This document shows positions 34,091 to 42,348 of a DNA stretch of 64,000 bases, piece after piece. This stretch comes from Alistipes dispar. GTDB lineage: Bacteria > Bacteroidota > Bacteroidia > Bacteroidales > Rikenellaceae. Below the pieces are notes generated by a model. The model searched no databases. It was not told the DNA's origin and saw only the letters and a list, made by a program, of their open reading frames with translations. The DNA is taken from the NCBI RefSeq assembly GCF_006542685.1, contig NZ_AP019736.1, positions 2,898,377 through 2,962,376 of the forward strand. The letters are read 5' to 3'. Position numbers and translations under genes: made by a program. Every line of letters starts with the position of its first letter. Positions within the stretch are counted from its first letter, which is position 1.

Positions 34091-34124
34091 GAAGAGGAGG
34101 CGCCCCGCAGGGCGCCTCCTCTTC
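34091..34124. terminator. Bidirectional hairpin between convergent genes
   Basis: GAAGAGGAGGCGCC (34091-34104) pairs perfectly with GGCGCCTCCTCTTC (34111-34124) around a 6-nt loop. It sits 10 bases after one stop and 19 before the other; only short pyrimidine runs follow. Confidence 0.7.
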
Positions 34125-34143
34125 TTCATACATGTCACCGGAA

Positions 34144-34686
34144 TCAGCGTTTGCGGATGATCTCGCCGCCGTGGCGGATGGCCTCCTCGTTGGCCGGAAG
34201 CATTTTCCACGCCCGCTCCGGAAGCGACTTTTTCAGGCCCACCATCACGTTCTCCATCGCAACGACAGGACGCACCTTGAGGTAACCGCCCAGGATCATC
34301 GTGTTGAACAACTTGGCCTGACCCATCTTCGCGCACTCGGCCGTGGCGTCGATCGCATAGACTTCGATGTCCTTGCGCACCGGGTGCCGCGTGATGCCGT
34401 TCGTGTCGTAGATCAGCACGCCGCCCGGCTTGACCATCGGCTCGAACTTCTCCATCGACTGCTGGTTCAGAATGATCGCCGTGTCGAACTCGTGCGCGAT
34501 GGGCGACGAAATCTTCCGGTCGGAGAGGATCACCGTCACGTTGGCCGTGCCGCCGCGCATCTCGGGACCGTAGGAGGGCATCCACGTCACCTCGAAGTCC
34601 TGCATCACGCCCGAATAGGCCAGAATCTTACCCATCGAAAGGACGCCCTGTCCTCCGAATCCTGCTATGATCAATGTCTCTTTCAT
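34144..34686 (-). CDS. korC: 2-oxoacid:ferredoxin oxidoreductase, gamma subunit
   Basis: This is the small gamma domain that helps carry CoA binding and subunit contacts in the four-part oxidoreductase. The 180-residue product starts MKETLIIAGFGGQGVLSMGK, with the family GxGGQG motif, followed by WMPSYGPEMRGGTANVTVIL and the conserved PxxYDTNG-like segment. The upstream Met at 34758 would lie deep in korB and is rejected. Its ATG overlaps the korB stop by four bases. The substrate may be 2-oxoglutarate or a branched 2-oxoacid. Confidence 0.9.
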   Translation of the reverse strand: MKETLIIAGFGGQGVLSMGKILAYSGVMQDFEVTWMPSYGPEMRGGTANVTVILSDRKISSPIAHEFDTAIILNQQSMEKFEPMVKPGGVLIYDTNGITRHPVRKDIEVYAIDATAECAKMGQAKLFNTMILGGYLKVRPVVAMENVMVGLKKSLPERAWKMLPANEEAIRHGGEIIRKR

Positions 34687-35459
34687 CGCGTCTCCTCCAT
34701 TTTTACGTCCTTGATATCGCCCAGCGGATAGAAGGGCAGCATGTTCTCGGCAAGCCACTTGTTCGAGGCCACGGGCGAGAGTTTCCAGCCGCTGTTGCAG
34801 GTCGAAACGACCTCCACGAGCGAAAAACCGTTACCGGCCATCGAATTTTCGAACGCCTTGCGGATCGCCTTCTTGCACTTGCGCACGTTGGCGGGCGTGT
34901 GCACGCTCTGACGCGTGATGTAGGTCGCACCGTCCAGATGAGCCATCATCTCGGCGATCTTGTAGGGATAACCGTTCAGCCGCGGGTCGCGGCCGTAGGG
35001 CGTCGTCGCCGTCTTCATGCCCAAGAGGGTGGTGGGGGCCATCTGACCGCCGGTCATGCCGTAGATCGCATTATTTATATAGATCGCCACGACGTTCTCG
35101 CCGCGTGCCGCCGCGTGGATCGACTCCGCCGTGCCGATGGCCGAAAGGTCGCCGTCGCCCTGGTAGGTGAAGACCAGATTTCCCGGGTGGAGCCGCTTCA
35201 CGGCCGTAGCCACGGCCAGCGCGCGGCCGTGCGCCGCCTCGATCCAGTCGATGTCGATATAATTGTAGGCGAACACCGAGCAGCCCACGGGCGAAATGCC
35301 CACGGCCTTCTCCGCGAGGCCCATCTCGTCGATGACCTCCGCTACGAGTTTGTGCACCGTACCGTGGCTGCAGCCCGGACAGTAGTGCATGACGTTATCG
35401 GTGATGAGTCTGGGCTTCGCGTAGACCAGATTCTCCTGTTTGATTTCAACCTCTGCCAT
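34683..35459 (-). CDS. korB: 2-oxoacid:ferredoxin oxidoreductase, beta subunit (TPP-binding)
   Basis: The beta subunit binds thiamine diphosphate and a 4Fe-4S cluster. The 258-residue product has the cluster-binding CPGCSHG near 27-33, the TPP motif TYQGDGDLSAIGTAESIHAA with the metal-binding GDG, and INNAIYGMTGGQMAPTTLLG that binds the TPP phosphate. The reaction is oxidative decarboxylation of a 2-oxoacid to acyl-CoA with reduction of ferredoxin, run in reverse for carboxylation in some anaerobes. It follows korA by four bases. Motifs do not separate KorB from VorA-type branched-chain enzymes with certainty. Confidence 0.92.
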   Translation of the reverse strand: MAEVEIKQENLVYAKPRLITDNVMHYCPGCSHGTVHKLVAEVIDEMGLAEKAVGISPVGCSVFAYNYIDIDWIEAAHGRALAVATAVKRLHPGNLVFTYQGDGDLSAIGTAESIHAAARGENVVAIYINNAIYGMTGGQMAPTTLLGMKTATTPYGRDPRLNGYPYKIAEMMAHLDGATYITRQSVHTPANVRKCKKAIRKAFENSMAGNGFSLVEVVSTCNSGWKLSPVASNKWLAENMLPFYPLGDIKDVKMEETR

Positions 35460-35463
35460 CGTC

Positions 35464-36558
35464 TTACTTGTTAATCAGTTTTTCCTTGAGCGCGTCGAGC
35501 ACCTCGTCGGGATTGAAAAGCATACCGCCCTGACGGCCGTAGTGCTCCACGGGAGCCTTGCCGTTCACGGCCAGCCGCACGTCCTCGACCATCTGGCCGG
35601 CGTTCAGCTCGGCCGACAGGAAGCCCCTGACGCCGCGGGCGGCCAGTTCGGCGATCTGTTTCTTCGGGAAAGGGTAGAGCGTGATCGGACGCAGCAGGCC
35701 GACCTTCAACCCCTCGGCACGGGCCATTTCGACCGTCGCCGAACAGATGCGCGCCGACGATCCGAAGGCCACGATCACCCACTCCGCATCGTCGCATCCG
35801 ATCGCCTCGTAACGCACCTCGTTCTCTTCGAGCGCACGGTACTTGTCCTGCAGCCGCTTGTTGATGATCTCCATCTTCTCCGACTGTAGTTCGAGCGACG
35901 TCACGACATTGCGTCCGCGGTCGGCGGGTTTGCCGTAAGCGGCCCACGTGCGGCACTCGGCGGCGATCTCCTCATCGGTCCTGCGGGGCCGCTGCGGAGC
36001 GAGCACCACCTTCTCCATCATCTGTCCGATCGCGCCGTCGGCCAGGATCATGGCCGGATTGCGGTACTTGAAGGCCAGATCGAACGCCTCGGCCACATGG
36101 TCGTGCATCTCCTGCACCGAGTTGGGCGCGAAGACGATCAGATGGAAGTCGCCGTGCCCGCCGCCCTTGCAGGCCTGGAAATAGTCGCCCTGCGAAGGCT
36201 GGATCGTGCCCAGTCCCGGACCGCCGCGCTGGCAGTTCACGACAAGGCACGGAAGCTCGGCCCCGGCCAGATAGCTCAGCCCCTCGGACATCAGACTGAT
36301 GCCGGGGCTCGACGAGGAGGTCATCACCCGTTTACCGGTCGAAGCCCCGCCGTAAACCATGTTGATCGACGAAATCTCCGACTCGGCCTGCAGGACCACC
36401 ATGCCGGTCGTCTCCCAGGGCTTGAGCTCCATGAGCGTCTCCATCACCTCCGACTGGGGCGTGATCGGGTAGCCGAAATACCCGTCGCAACCGTAGCGGA
36501 TCGCCGCATGGGCGATCACCTCGTTGCCTTTCATCAATTTTATCTCCTTCTCTGCCAT
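35464..36558 (-). CDS. korA: 2-oxoacid:ferredoxin oxidoreductase, alpha subunit
   Basis: The 364-residue alpha subunit carries the pyrimidine-binding domain and the domain II. GYFGYPITPQSEVMETLME at about 27-45 with the Tyr-Pro-Ile-Thr-Pro-Ser signature, AESEISSINMVYGGASTGKR and TSSSSPGISLMSEGLSYLAG, PCLVVNCQRGGPGLGT are the hallmark motifs. It starts at 36558, two bases after the ferredoxin gene. The complex makes succinyl-CoA or the reverse and is a main source of reduced ferredoxin in anaerobic Bacteroidota. The exact substrate is inferred only from family. Confidence 0.93.
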   Translation of the reverse strand: MAEKEIKLMKGNEVIAHAAIRYGCDGYFGYPITPQSEVMETLMELKPWETTGMVVLQAESEISSINMVYGGASTGKRVMTSSSSPGISLMSEGLSYLAGAELPCLVVNCQRGGPGLGTIQPSQGDYFQACKGGGHGDFHLIVFAPNSVQEMHDHVAEAFDLAFKYRNPAMILADGAIGQMMEKVVLAPQRPRRTDEEIAAECRTWAAYGKPADRGRNVVTSLELQSEKMEIINKRLQDKYRALEENEVRYEAIGCDDAEWVIVAFGSSARICSATVEMARAEGLKVGLLRPITLYPFPKKQIAELAARGVRGFLSAELNAGQMVEDVRLAVNGKAPVEHYGRQGGMLFNPDEVLDALKEKLINK

Positions 36559-36560
36559 AG

Positions 36561-36788
36561 CTATTCGAATTTTTGACGATAAACCGTGATGACGCTGTCG
36601 GGACAGATCACCGCGCACGAGGCGCAACCCGTGCAGGCGTCGGGATTCGCCATCCGGGCCACCGGATAGCCCTTGCTGTTCACCTCGGCCGACAATTCGA
36701 GCACCGCGCACGGACACGACGCCACGCAGACCCCGCACCCTTTGCACCGTTCCTTATCGACCACGATCGTTCCTTTGATTTTTGCCAT
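36561..36788 (-). CDS. korD: Ferredoxin-type delta subunit, two 4Fe-4S clusters
   Basis: This 75-residue protein has two CxxCxxCxxxC motifs: CKGCGVCVASCPCAVL near 15-30 and CTGCASCAVICPDSVI near 52-67, with the N-terminal basic IVVDKERCKGCG typical of the KorD/VorD subunit. It would carry electrons from the TPP site to ferredoxin. It heads the korDABC run and lies 25 bases after a -7 element at 36813-36820. Confidence 0.93.
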   Translation of the reverse strand: MAKIKGTIVVDKERCKGCGVCVASCPCAVLELSAEVNSKGYPVARMANPDACTGCASCAVICPDSVITVYRQKFE

Positions 36789-36812
36789 ATCGACGTTGTT
36801 TGTTTGTTCTTA

Positions 36813-36820
36813 CAAATGTA
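36813..36820 (-). promoter_or_regulatory. -7 element of the korDABC operon
   Basis: On the minus strand this reads TACATTTG, a full TAnnTTTG match, 25 bases before the korD start. Confidence 0.65.
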
Positions 36821-37152
36821 AGAAAATTTCGACAAATACTCGATTGTTCGCAACAAAACTTTCGGGAAATCCGATGACCCGGAAGCGATCGTCCGGCGGT
36901 CCGGGCGTCCGAACGCGCTGCCGGCAAAAAATATCCGCACCCCGGCAGCGGCCGCTGCGGCGGAAAACCGCATCCATTCACGGCGGAAACCGCACTCCGG
37001 GCCTCGGCACACCCGTTACGCCGCCGGAACCGTACCCCGGACAGGAGCCCACATCCGGCCGACCGGAAACCTCCCGGCAAAGCACCGCACACGAATCCGC
37101 TCCGGGCAGGAAGGGCAGGGCGGCCGCGGCAGATTCCGCAATCGCGCCCCAT
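36821..37152. other. Intergenic stretch, no gene recognised
   Basis: Between the kor promoter and the terminator of the DUF1015 operon lie about 330 GC-rich bases. Frames on both strands stay open but have no start with a plausible leader and give Arg/Pro-rich text unlike a conserved protein. No tRNA or other RNA was seen. Confidence 0.6.
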
Positions 37153-37188
37153 AAAAAAGCGGGGACCGCCCTCCGAGGCGATCCCCGC
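37153..37188 (-). terminator. Terminator of the serC-serA-DUF1015 operon
   Basis: GCGGGGA (37159-37165) pairs with TCCCCGC (37182-37188), with inner CGCC/GGCG pairing. On the minus strand six T follow (37158-37153). It lies 58 bases after the stop at 37247. Confidence 0.85.
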
Positions 37189-37246
37189 ACATGCTGTCCG
37201 CAACGGGTTCCTCCGCAGGCGGCGGTTCCTGCGGCCCGCAGTCCCG

Positions 37247-38491
37247 TCACTCGCCGAAGGAGTGAATCACCACGCCCGAGCGCAGCTTCGGCTCGAACCA
37301 CGTGGTCTTCGGCGGCATGATATTGCCCGTGTCGGCGATGTCAATCAGTTGCTTCATCGAGACGGGGTAGAGGGCGAAGGCCGCCTGCATCTCCCCGCTG
37401 TCCACGCGGCGCTTCAGCTCGCCCAGTCCGCGGATGCCGCCCACGAAGTCGATCCGTTTCGACGTCCGGAGGTCCCCGATGCCCAGAATCCGGTCCAGCA
37501 CCCGGTTAGAAAGCACCGTTACGTCCAGCACCCCGATCGGGTCGTGGTCGTCGTAGGTTCCCGGTTTGGCCGTCAGGCTGTACCAGCGGCCTCCGAGGTA
37601 CATCGAGAAATTGTGCAGCGCCTGCGGACGGTACTCCTCCGCGCCCTTCTCCTCGACCGTGAAATCCTCTTTCAGCCGTTCGACGAACGCCTCGGGCGTC
37701 AGTCCGTTCAGGTCCTTCACCACGCGGTTGTAGTCGATGATGCGGAGCTGACTGGCGGGGAACGTCACGGCCAGGAAATAGCAGTACTCCTCCTCGCCCG
37801 TATGATGCGGATTCTTCCCGCGGCACTCCGCGCCCACACGCGCGGCAGCGGCCGTGCGGTGGTGTCCGTCAGCGACGTACAGCGCCGGAATACCTTTGAA
37901 TATCTCCGTGATGCGGTCGTTCGTAGCCCGGTCGCGGATCACCCAGAGCTTGTGCCCGAATCCGTCCTCGGCCGTGAAGTCGTACTCCGGGGCTTCGGAC
38001 TTCACCACGCCTTCCACGATGGCGTCGATCTCCGCGTTGTCGGGATAGGCGAAGAACACCGGCTCGATATTGGCCTGCTGATTGCGAACGTGGATCATGC
38101 GGTCCTCCTCCTTCTCGGTGCGCGTCAGCTCGTGCTTCTTGATGGCCCCCGAGAGGTAGTCCTCGAAGTGGCAGCACATGGCCAGACCGTACTGCGTGCG
38201 GCCCTCCATCGTCTGCGCATATATATAATAGTACTCGCCGGGGTCCTGTACGAGCCAGCCCCGTTCGCGCCACTTGCGGAAATTCTCCACGGCCCGGGCA
38301 TAGACCTCCGGGGCGTGTTCGTCGGCGATGGGATCGAAGTCGATCTCGGGTTTGATGATATGCAGCAGCGAACGCTCCGTGGCCTCAGCCTTCGCCTCGG
38401 CGGAGTTCAGCACGTCGTAGGGACGCGACGCCACCTCGGCCGCATACTGCTTCGGCGGGCGGATTCCGCGAAAAGGTTTGATTCTTACCAT
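37247..38491 (-). CDS. DUF1015 family protein, associated with serine biosynthesis genes
   Basis: The 414-residue product is a full-length DUF1015 (COG4198) protein. It opens VRIKPFRGIRPPKQYAAEVA and PYDVLNSAEA, then shows DRMIHVRNQQANIEPVFFAY, the conserved YVADGHHRTAAA near 215-226 and, near the C-terminus, VLDVTVLSNRVLDRILGIGD. The DGHHR motif is shared with ParB/SerK-like folds, which suggests nucleotide or phosphate chemistry (inference). It is the last gene of serC-serA-DUF1015, 81 bases after serA. No phosphoserine phosphatase gene is in the window, so a role near phosphoserine is an attractive guess. Confidence 0.88.
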   Translation of the reverse strand: MVRIKPFRGIRPPKQYAAEVASRPYDVLNSAEAKAEATERSLLHIIKPEIDFDPIADEHAPEVYARAVENFRKWRERGWLVQDPGEYYYIYAQTMEGRTQYGLAMCCHFEDYLSGAIKKHELTRTEKEEDRMIHVRNQQANIEPVFFAYPDNAEIDAIVEGVVKSEAPEYDFTAEDGFGHKLWVIRDRATNDRITEIFKGIPALYVADGHHRTAAAARVGAECRGKNPHHTGEEEYCYFLAVTFPASQLRIIDYNRVVKDLNGLTPEAFVERLKEDFTVEEKGAEEYRPQALHNFSMYLGGRWYSLTAKPGTYDDHDPIGVLDVTVLSNRVLDRILGIGDLRTSKRIDFVGGIRGLGELKRRVDSGEMQAAFALYPVSMKQLIDIADTGNIMPPKTTWFEPKLRSGVVIHSFGE

Positions 38492-38572
38492 AACAGTTTC
38501 AGGTTGCCGATACCGTCCGGAGCGCGGACGCAGAAACGCCTCTCCGCCCCGGACGGTTCTCGTATTCGCCGT

Positions 38573-39505
38573 TTATTTGTTTACCTGGAAACGGGTGTTG
38601 CCCGTTCTGAAGAAATCCACGATCTGCCGTGCGGCGGCCAGACCGGCATTGAGGTTGGCCTCGGCCGTCTCGGCGCCCATCTTCTTGGGCGTGGCGAAGA
38701 CGCGCTTGCCGAACGCCTCGTCCAACGCGGCCTGATTGCCCGCGGCGATGTCGGTGACGTACTTCAGGTCCTCGCGCTCGGTCAGCGCGCGCATCAGCCC
38801 CTCCTCGTCGATCACCTCCTTACGCGCCGTGTTCACCAGCGTCGCCCCCTTGGGCATCGACATCAGCAGGTCGTAGCCGATCGAGCCCTTGGTCTCGGCC
38901 GTCGCGGGAATGTGCAGCGAAAGGAAATCGGCGGTTTTGTAAAGTTCCTCCACGGAACCGACGCGCCGCACGCCGTCGGCCTCGAAGACCGCCGGATCGG
39001 AGAGGAACGGGTCGTAGGCAACGACATTCATCCCCAGCGCCTTGCCCTTACGGCCCACCAGACGCCCCACATTGCCGTAGGCGTGGATTCCGAGCGTCTT
39101 GCCCTGAATCTCCGAGCCCGTGCCGGGCGTGAAGCGGTTGCGCGACATGAAGATCATCAGCGCCACGGCCAGTTCGGCCACGGCGTTCGAGTTCTGTCCC
39201 GGGGTGTTCATCACCACGATTCCCCGCTCCGAAGCAGCCGCAAGGTCCACGTTGTCGTATCCCGCGCCGGCACGCACGACGATCCGGAGACGCCGCGCCG
39301 CGGCGATCACCTCGGCGGTCACCTTGTCGCTGCGGACGATCAGCGCATCGGCCTCCGCAACGGCCTCGAGCAACTGCGCTTTGTCGGTGTATTTCTCGAG
39401 CAATACCAGCTCGCCGCCGGCCTCTTCGACGATTTCCCGGATTCCCTCCACGGCCTTCTTCGCGAAAGGCTTCTCCGTAGCTACCAATATTTTCATACTC
39501 TTCAT
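38573..39505 (-). CDS. serA: D-3-phosphoglycerate dehydrogenase
   Basis: SerA oxidises 3-phosphoglycerate to phosphohydroxypyruvate, the first step to serine. The product shows MKILVATEKPFAKKAVEGIR at the start, VVRAGAGYDNVDLAAA near 85-100, the NAD motif GIHAYGNVGRLVGRKG and HIPATAETKGSIG and NTARKEVIDEEGLMRAL with catalytic residues. It lacks the ACT regulatory domain, giving the short form of about 310 residues. The frame is open back to an ATG at 39598, ten bases after serC, which would add 31 residues. A purine-rich AGAGGAG lies 15 bases before the ATG at 39505, so that start is preferred with reserve; 39496 is also possible. Confidence 0.9.
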   Translation of the reverse strand: MKSMKILVATEKPFAKKAVEGIREIVEEAGGELVLLEKYTDKAQLLEAVAEADALIVRSDKVTAEVIAAARRLRIVVRAGAGYDNVDLAAASERGIVVMNTPGQNSNAVAELAVALMIFMSRNRFTPGTGSEIQGKTLGIHAYGNVGRLVGRKGKALGMNVVAYDPFLSDPAVFEADGVRRVGSVEELYKTADFLSLHIPATAETKGSIGYDLLMSMPKGATLVNTARKEVIDEEGLMRALTEREDLKYVTDIAAGNQAALDEAFGKRVFATPKKMGAETAEANLNAGLAAARQIVDFFRTGNTRFQVNK

Positions 39506-39607
39506 GATTTCGATGTTCAACTCCTCTTTATAATCCCACGCCTTCACTTCGCCCGTGAGGGTGTCGTAACCGGCCGGGACACGCGTAACGAGAGCCATGA
39601 CCGCGGG

Positions 39608-40681
39608 TTATTTCGCGTGTTTCGCGGCGAACTCCTGCATGCACTCCACCAGTACGCGGACGCTCTCGGCCGGCAGCGCGTTGTAGCACGACGCACGGAA
39701 GCCGCCCACCAGCCGGTGCCCCTTGATGCCGACGATGCCGCGGGCCTTGGCAGCCTCCATGAACTCGGGGGCCAGCTCCTCGTAACCGTCCGCCATGACG
39801 AAGCAAATGTTCATCAGCGAACGGTCCTCCTTCTCCACCGTGCCGCGGAAGAGCGGGTTGCGGTCGATCTCGTCGTAGAGCAGCGCGGCCTTCTCGCGGT
39901 TGCGGCGGAAGATTTCCCCGACGCCGCCGATCGACTTGAGCCAGCGCAGCGTCTCCATGAGTACGTAGATAGGGAAGACGGGCGGCGTGTTGAACATCGA
40001 GTTGTTCTCCACGTGGGTCCTGAACGACACCATCGTCGGCAGGTCGCGGACGATGCGGTCGAGCATGTCCTCGCGGATGATGGCGAAAGCCACGCCCGCC
40101 GGGGCCAGGTTCTTCTGGGCGCCGCCGTAGATCATGGCGTACTTCGAGACGTCCACCGGACGCGACAGGATGTCGGACGACATGTCGGCGATAAGGGGCA
40201 CGGGCGAGGAGATGTCCTCGTGGTACTCCGTACCGTAGATCGTGTTGTTCGACGTAATGTGCAGGTAGTCCAGATCCGCGGGAACGGCGAAACCCTTCGG
40301 AATGTAGGTGAAGTTGCGGTCCTCGGACGAAGCCACCACCTCGACCTCGCCGTAGCGTTTGGCCTCCTTGATGGCTTTCTTGGACCATACGCCCGTATTC
40401 ACGTAACCCGCCTTCCGGCCGAGGAAGTTGGCCGCCACCTCGTAGAAGAGGGTGCTGGCGCCGCCCCCCAGATAGACGATCCGGTAGTTGTCGGGAATGG
40501 CCAGCAATTCGCGGAAGAGCCGGTCGGCCTCCTCCATCACGGCATCGAACTCCTTCGAGCGATGCGAGATAGAAAGCACGGAGAGTCCCGATCCGTTGAA
40601 GTCGAGCACGGCCTTGGCCGCATTTTCGATCACCTCGTCCGCCAGGATCGAAGGTCCTGCATTGAAATTGTGCTTTTTCAT
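39608..40681 (-). CDS. serC: Phosphoserine aminotransferase
   Basis: SerC is a PLP enzyme that transaminates phosphohydroxypyruvate with glutamate to phosphoserine; it may also serve pyridoxal phosphate synthesis. The 357-residue product opens MKKHNFNAGPSILADEVIEN. It shows ISHRSKEFDAVMEEA, LGGGASTLFYEVAANFLGRK for PLP-phosphate binding, ADMSSDILSRPVDVSKYAMI, and YGGAQKNLAPAGVAFAIIRE with the PLP Lys. It heads the operon behind a -7 element at 40732-40739 and a palindrome at 40717-40730. Confidence 0.95.
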   Translation of the reverse strand: MKKHNFNAGPSILADEVIENAAKAVLDFNGSGLSVLSISHRSKEFDAVMEEADRLFRELLAIPDNYRIVYLGGGASTLFYEVAANFLGRKAGYVNTGVWSKKAIKEAKRYGEVEVVASSEDRNFTYIPKGFAVPADLDYLHITSNNTIYGTEYHEDISSPVPLIADMSSDILSRPVDVSKYAMIYGGAQKNLAPAGVAFAIIREDMLDRIVRDLPTMVSFRTHVENNSMFNTPPVFPIYVLMETLRWLKSIGGVGEIFRRNREKAALLYDEIDRNPLFRGTVEKEDRSLMNICFVMADGYEELAPEFMEAAKARGIVGIKGHRLVGGFRASCYNALPAESVRVLVECMQEFAAKHAK

Positions 40682-40716
40682 AATGTTACGTGATTTGGTT
40701 GTTTGACTTTCATTCT

Positions 40717-40730
40717 GTTAGTTTACTAAC
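40717..40730. promoter_or_regulatory. Palindrome at the serC transcription start, candidate operator
   Basis: GTTAGTTTACTAAC reads as two 6-base inverted half sites around two T. It begins two bases after the serC -7 element, so it covers the likely start point, a common place for a repressor site. No regulator gene is adjacent. Confidence 0.45.
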
Positions 40731-40731
40731 A

Positions 40732-40739
40732 CAAATATA
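40732..40739 (-). promoter_or_regulatory. -7 element of the serC operon
   Basis: On the minus strand this reads TATATTTG, a full TAnnTTTG match 51 bases before the serC start. Confidence 0.65.
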
Positions 40740-40824
40740 AACAAAAATAAATTCAAAAATGCAAGCGCCGCCAAATAAATTTCACTCTCCGTCCCGAAGC
40801 CCTCCCTTTTTGAATTGTTTTTAT

Positions 40825-40832
40825 TAATTTTG
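40825..40832 (+). promoter_or_regulatory. -7 element of the yicC-gmk-nadD operon
   Basis: TAATTTTG matches TAnnTTTG and lies 22 bases before the yicC ATG. Confidence 0.6.
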
Positions 40833-40854
40833 CCGAAATTTAAGCTCCAGCCAC

Positions 40855-41739
40855 ATGGTAAAATCAATGACCGGCTTCGGAAAAAGCGAAGTCACGCTCC
40901 CGAACCGAAAAATCACGGTCGAAATCCGCTCCCTGAACTCCAAACAGATGGACCTCTCGCTGCGGCTGCCGGCGATCTACCGGCAATCGGAATACGAAAT
41001 CCGCAACGCGGTCGCCCGTGCGCTCCGGCGCGGGAAGGTGGACGTCTTCGTTTCGGTCGAATCGCAGGCCGTCGAAACCTCGGCCCACATCAACGGGCAG
41101 GTACTGGCCGCCTACGCCGGCGAGCTGCGCGAAGCCGCCCGCGAAGCGGGGTTCGACACGACGGGCCCCGGATGGGACGCCGCCGCACTACAGGTGCTCA
41201 TGCGCCTTCCCGACGCGGTGTCCACCGACGCGGAGAGCGTCTCCGAGGAGGAGCACGCCGCACTGCTGCGGGCCGTCGAGGAAGCCTGCGGCAGGCTCGA
41301 CGCCTTCCGCTCGCAGGAGGGCGCCATCCTGATCGCCGACCTGCTGCGGCGCGTGGAGCTGATCGAAGGATACCGTCACGAGGTCGAACCGTTCGAAAAG
41401 GCCCGCACCGAGACCATCCGGGCCCGGATTCTGGACAACCTCGCGAAACTCGCCGCCGAGGTGGACCGCAACCGGCTGGAGCAGGAGATGATCTTCTACC
41501 TCGAGAAACTCGACATCACCGAGGAGAAGGTGCGCCTGGACAACCACTGCCGCTACTTCCGCGAAGTGGCCGGCAGCGAGGAGGACGCGGGCCGCAAGCT
41601 GGGCTTCATCGCCCAGGAGATGGGCCGCGAGATCAACACGATGGGATCGAAGGCCAACGAGGCGAACATCCAGCGGATCGTCGTGCAGATGAAGGACGAG
41701 CTGGAAAAGATCAAGGAACAGGTGCTGAACATATTGTAA
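40855..41739 (+). CDS. yicC: YicC family endoribonuclease-like protein
   Basis: The 294-residue product has the YicC N-terminal signature (MVKSMTGFGKSEVTLPNRKI, RSLNSKQMDLSLRLP) and the strongly conserved C-terminal DUF1732 (LDITEEKVRLDNHCRYF, GRKLGFIAQEMGREINTMGS, NEANIQRIVVQMKDELEKIK). YicC-type proteins are reported as RNases. It precedes gmk by 39 bases, as in many Bacteroidota and Proteobacteria. Confidence 0.92.
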   Translation: MVKSMTGFGKSEVTLPNRKITVEIRSLNSKQMDLSLRLPAIYRQSEYEIRNAVARALRRGKVDVFVSVESQAVETSAHINGQVLAAYAGELREAAREAGFDTTGPGWDAAALQVLMRLPDAVSTDAESVSEEEHAALLRAVEEACGRLDAFRSQEGAILIADLLRRVELIEGYRHEVEPFEKARTETIRARILDNLAKLAAEVDRNRLEQEMIFYLEKLDITEEKVRLDNHCRYFREVAGSEEDAGRKLGFIAQEMGREINTMGSKANEANIQRIVVQMKDELEKIKEQVLNIL

Positions 41740-41778
41740 ACGGGCCGCAACGCCGCGGAACCGAAACAGATACACACG

Positions 41779-42348
41779 ATGGGCAAAGTCATCATCTTCT
41801 CCGCCCCGAGCGGGTCGGGCAAAACCACGATCGTCCGCCGGCTGCTGGCGCGCTATCCGCAGTTGGAATTCTCGATTTCGGCCACCAGCCGCGCCCCGCG
41901 CGGCGAGGAGCGCGACGGGACGGACTACTATTTTCTTCCGCAGGAGGAGTTCATGCGCGCCGTAGCCGAAAACCGCTTCGTGGAGTGGGAAGAGGTTTAC
42001 GAGGGAACCTGCTACGGCACGCTGCGCAGCGAGGTGGAACGCATCTGGCAGCGGGGCCACGTGATCGTCTTCGACGTGGACGTGTTGGGAGGCATCAACC
42101 TCAAGCGCATCTTCGGCGGCGACGCCTGCTCGGTATTCATCATGCCGCCCTCCGTGGAGGAGTTGCGCCGCCGCCTCGAAGGGCGCGGCACGGACGCCCC
42201 CGAAGTGATCGAGCGGCGTGTGGCGAAGGCCGAGTTCGAGCTGACCAAGGCCCCGGAGTTCGACCACATCGTGCTGAACGACCGTCTCGAGGAGGCCGTG
42301 GAGCGCACCTGCGCGATTCTCGACGCATTTATCGGAGAGGCCGAATGA
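41779..42348 (+). CDS. gmk: Guanylate kinase
   Basis: Gmk phosphorylates GMP to GDP with ATP. The 189-residue product has the P-loop FSAPSGSGKTTIVRRLL near 7-23, the GMP-binding ISATSRAPRGEERDGTDYYF and EWEEVYEGTCYGTLRSEVER, and DVDVLGGINLKRIFGGDACS. It ends overlapping nadD by four bases (ATGA). Confidence 0.95.
   Translation: MGKVIIFSAPSGSGKTTIVRRLLARYPQLEFSISATSRAPRGEERDGTDYYFLPQEEFMRAVAENRFVEWEEVYEGTCYGTLRSEVERIWQRGHVIVFDVDVLGGINLKRIFGGDACSVFIMPPSVEELRRRLEGRGTDAPEVIERRVAKAEFELTKAPEFDHIVLNDRLEEAVERTCAILDAFIGEAE

Noticed and set aside
34144..36788. Pyruvate:ferredoxin oxidoreductase
   Set aside because: The four-gene delta-alpha-beta-gamma layout and motifs fit the KorA/VorB class better; a branched-chain substrate remains possible.
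36821..37246. Gene in the kor/DUF1015 gap
   Set aside because: Open frames exist on both strands but are Arg/Pro-rich with no leader or conserved motif; a terminator lies inside.
37262..40693. Long plus-strand frame opposite the serine operon
   Set aside because: Shadow of serC, serA and DUF1015, which have all expected motifs.
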